NCBI GenBank assembly: GCA_026990095.1
Contig: JALSIL010000591.1
Span: 1-7,428, forward strand
Length of the DNA: 7,428 bases
Source of the DNA: Lysobacterales bacterium
GTDB lineage: Bacteria; Pseudomonadota; Gammaproteobacteria; Xanthomonadales; Marinicellaceae
Reading direction: 5' to 3'
The notes under the pieces are model-generated. The model worked only from the letters and a program-made list of their open reading frames with translations, had not been told where the DNA came from and did no database searches. Every line of letters begins with the position of its first letter. Within the stretch, counting starts at the first letter, position 1. Positions 6,209-7,428 of this stretch are shown here, one piece after another. Made by a program: the position numbers and the translations under genes.

Positions 6209-7023
6209 TCTATTTCTCTCATATTATCATTTTCATTATCGTTAAATTCAAACACCGATACCCCATAAGCTGGATAAGTGTCGGGTTTGACATTGCTTTC
6301 GTATTTTTCTAAAAGTTTTATAATATTTTTTGAGTTGGTTTGCAAAACGCTTCTTATTTCAGCTTTTAAAGAAACAATATCTTTTGGGTTTATTTGGGTA
6401 GATAAAGCAGACATTTGGTAGTTTTTTAATTCATCATCAATATTTTCCAAATTACGCATAATTGTATTGGCATATCGATCAAGTAAGGTAGATGTTATAT
6501 CAAAACCTTGTATTAACTCTTTGACATTGGTTTTTTTTGCCACAACCAACTCCACTTTTTCTCCATGATCAATAACACTGCCAATTCGCACTAACTCGGA
6601 TAAAATCGCTTGATAGGTTAGCATTCCTGGTGTCCATTGTTCGCAGATGCTTTGAAAGCTGGCAAAAGGACCTTTTTTGGGTAACTTTTTACCGCCTCCA
6701 TAATATTTATTCAGGGTCCATTTCATGTCACTTAAAATGAGGGTGAGTTTGTTCGACTTTATATTTGGCATTTCTCCTTTGAGGTAATCCTTAATATAAC
6801 GCCTATTTATGCCTGTTCGCACTGAAATTTCAACAATGGTCGCCTTTGGATTTTGTCTTTTAGCTTCCAAAACCAGTTGCTCATTGAGGTAGTGGTTATA
6901 ATCGTTTTTATTGAGATTGAACTTTAAAATTAATTTAGCAATCGCTTTTGAAAAGAGTCGCACTAACCTTTTTGGAATTGGGTTTAAATTCACAAATGAA
7001 TTTGTTTGCTTAGCATTTTGCAT
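6205..7023 (-). CDS. DUF6502-like protein with helix-turn-helix N-terminus, probable regulator
   Basis: The 272-residue protein resembles the DUF6502 family, proteins of unknown function found widely in proteobacteria. An N-terminal segment (RLVRLFSKAIAKLILKF, about 19-35) leads into a helix-turn-helix-like region about 56-85: a long helix with LVLEAKRQ, then ATIVEISVRTGINRRYIKDYL. Next comes the family-like middle: a tryptophan-containing helix with YYGGGKKLPKKGPFASFQSI, then MLTYQAILSELVRIGSV, and a short beta segment KVELVVAKK. The C-terminal half is predicted helical (LLDRYANTIMRNLENIDDELKN and onward) and may dimerise. It has no signal peptide or membrane segment, so it is cytoplasmic and possibly DNA-binding. 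The family name is from memory of its pattern and the regulatory role is inference. ATG at 7023 has no clear Shine-Dalgarno. The gene is first in a two-gene unit with the exported repeat peptide. Confidence 0.75.
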   Translation of the reverse strand: MQNAKQTNSFVNLNPIPKRLVRLFSKAIAKLILKFNLNKNDYNHYLNEQLVLEAKRQNPKATIVEISVRTGINRRYIKDYLKGEMPNIKSNKLTLILSDMKWTLNKYYGGGKKLPKKGPFASFQSICEQWTPGMLTYQAILSELVRIGSVIDHGEKVELVVAKKTNVKELIQGFDITSTLLDRYANTIMRNLENIDDELKNYQMSALSTQINPKDIVSLKAEIRSVLQTNSKNIIKLLEKYESNVKPDTYPAYGVSVFEFNDNENDNMREIE

Positions 7024-7306
7024 AAAATATATTTCGTCTTTCGTGTGGATGTGATTATTCTAATACAAAAATCAGAGAATGATTAAATTTTGTGTGTAAT
7101 TTTGCACATTATTTTTAAAATCATGTGTATATAGTTTAAAAATGAGCACTTTTTTATAAAAAATACAGTTTTGTGTGTTCGACTTTAAGTAATCACACCA
7201 TTCATAATTGCAGGTATTGTATGTTTTTGTATTCTAGGCAGCTTAAGGGTTGTGTGTCCTAATAATTGAGTTTTCTATGTCAGGATTTAGGACTTAACTA
7301 AAAAAT

Positions 7307-7324
7307 TTGTTATAATGATGACAA
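7307..7324. promoter_or_regulatory. Imperfect palindrome over the -10 box, candidate autorepression operator
   Basis: The 18-base site runs from TTGT to ACAA and pairs at 7 of 9 positions, covering the whole -10 box and the predicted transcript start. RelB/DinJ-type antitoxins typically bind palindromes overlapping their own promoter, which fits. Binding is inferred from position and symmetry only. Confidence 0.4.
7308..7316 (+). promoter_or_regulatory. Extended -10 promoter for the antitoxin-like gene
   Basis: TGT directly followed by TATAAT (7311-7316) is a textbook extended -10 element. The -35 region (around 7287-7293, TTAGGAC) is poor, as is common when the extension is present. Transcription would start near 7323, 26 bases before the start codon. 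Confidence 0.65.
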
Positions 7325-7348
7325 GACAAATACAAAAGGTTCAAAATT

Positions 7349-7428
7349 ATGGTGACAATTACAGTTGATATTGATGATAAAGTCAAAGAACATTTCAATA
7401 AGTTCATTGAAGAACATGGGACTGATAT
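7349..7428 (+). CDS. Probable RelB/DinJ-type antitoxin, N-terminal part only (runs off the right edge)
   Basis: Only the first 26 residues are present: MVTITVDIDDKVKEHF followed by NKFIEEHGTD. A short beta strand (VTITVDI) followed by an amphipathic helix (DDKVKEHFNKFIEEHG) is the layout of ribbon-helix-helix antitoxins. The DxxVKExxxxxxEExG pattern resembles the RelB/DinJ start (strand, D-E-x-L-K, helix, LGL-x-x-S-T-A). Such proteins dimerise through the strand, bind their own promoter and neutralise a RelE/YafQ-like RNase toxin encoded just downstream. The toxin would lie beyond the window, so the pair is not shown. The ATG is preceded by AAAAGG with 9 bases of spacing, and a promoter and palindrome fit autoregulation. 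Other ribbon-helix-helix proteins cannot be excluded. Confidence 0.55.
   Translation, partial: MVTITVDIDDKVKEHFNKFIEEHGTD

Larger units (their letters stand above)
7024..7348. other. AT-rich divergent control region with repeated TGTGTG motifs
   Basis: No gene was seen. TTTTGTGTGT occurs exactly at 7088-7097 and 7169-7178, and its 8-base core TTGTGTGT again at 7250-7257, i.e. starts 81 and 79 bases apart. Looser forms are at 7040-7048 (TTCGTGTGG) and 7123-7128 (ATGTGT). A GTCCTAA/TTAGGAC inverted repeat lies at 7256-7262 and 7287-7293. For the minus-strand regulator gene only a weak promoter is visible (TAGAAT at 7062-7057 with no good -35). The motifs may be regulator sites or just low-complexity AT/GT sequence. 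Confidence 0.4.

Noticed and set aside
6054..6245. Plus-strand 63-codon frame opposite the repeat-peptide gene
   Set aside because: The opposite strand has a signal peptide, repeats and ATGA coupling. The Pro/Thr/Ser-rich plus-strand reading is the mirror of these repeats.
6751..7187. 11-base direct repeat GTTCGACTTTA at 6751-6761 and 7177-7187
   Set aside because: One copy is inside a coding region and neither flanks a recognisable element. Chance or AT-rich bias is the simpler explanation.

Overview
The window is AT-rich bacterial chromosome. The protein families and the style of the core genes (TypA/BipA with a classical C-terminal tail, a BarA-like receiver-Hpt protein, a DUF6502-type regulator) suggest a gammaproteobacterium. 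The exact lineage cannot be fixed from this piece; a low-G+C marine or sulfur-oxidiser-like group is a guess. No rRNA, tRNA, CRISPR array or intact insertion sequence was seen.

Layout. Positions 1-434 (minus) hold the 5' part of a gene for an exported protein of unknown function. Divergent from it, 507-1220 (plus) encodes a receiver-Hpt phosphorelay protein with a strong promoter and a near-perfect ribosome binding site. Its last 26 bases overlap the 3' end of a convergent gene (1195-2202, minus) for a PP2C-type Ser/Thr protein phosphatase with a C-terminal membrane anchor. A perfect CRP-type palindrome lies upstream of the phosphatase gene. Next is an exported M20 metallo-amidohydrolase (2310-3578, minus), divergent from typA (3736-5574, plus), a ribosome-associated translational GTPase. 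A bidirectional rho-independent terminator (5591-5623) closes typA.

The right part looks accessory. A roughly 360-base stretch without a convincing gene (5624-5986) carries two hairpins and short, stop-broken coding-like fragments. It is followed by a minus-strand two-gene unit: a DUF6502-like helix-turn-helix protein (6205-7023), translationally coupled by an ATGA overlap to a 73-residue exported peptide (5987-6208) built from three ten-residue repeats. A roughly 325-base intergenic region with recurring TGTGTG motifs separates this unit from a divergent gene that starts at 7349 and runs off the edge. That gene resembles the N-terminus of a RelB/DinJ-type antitoxin and has an extended -10 promoter overlapped by an imperfect palindrome.

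How the genes fit together. The left part combines two signalling proteins (His-Asp phosphorelay and Ser/Thr dephosphorylation) arranged tail to tail, but no histidine kinase, cognate regulator or Ser/Thr kinase is visible here. TypA and the amidohydrolase are ordinary core functions sharing a divergent promoter region. The least understood unit is the regulator plus repeat-peptide operon at 5987-7023.
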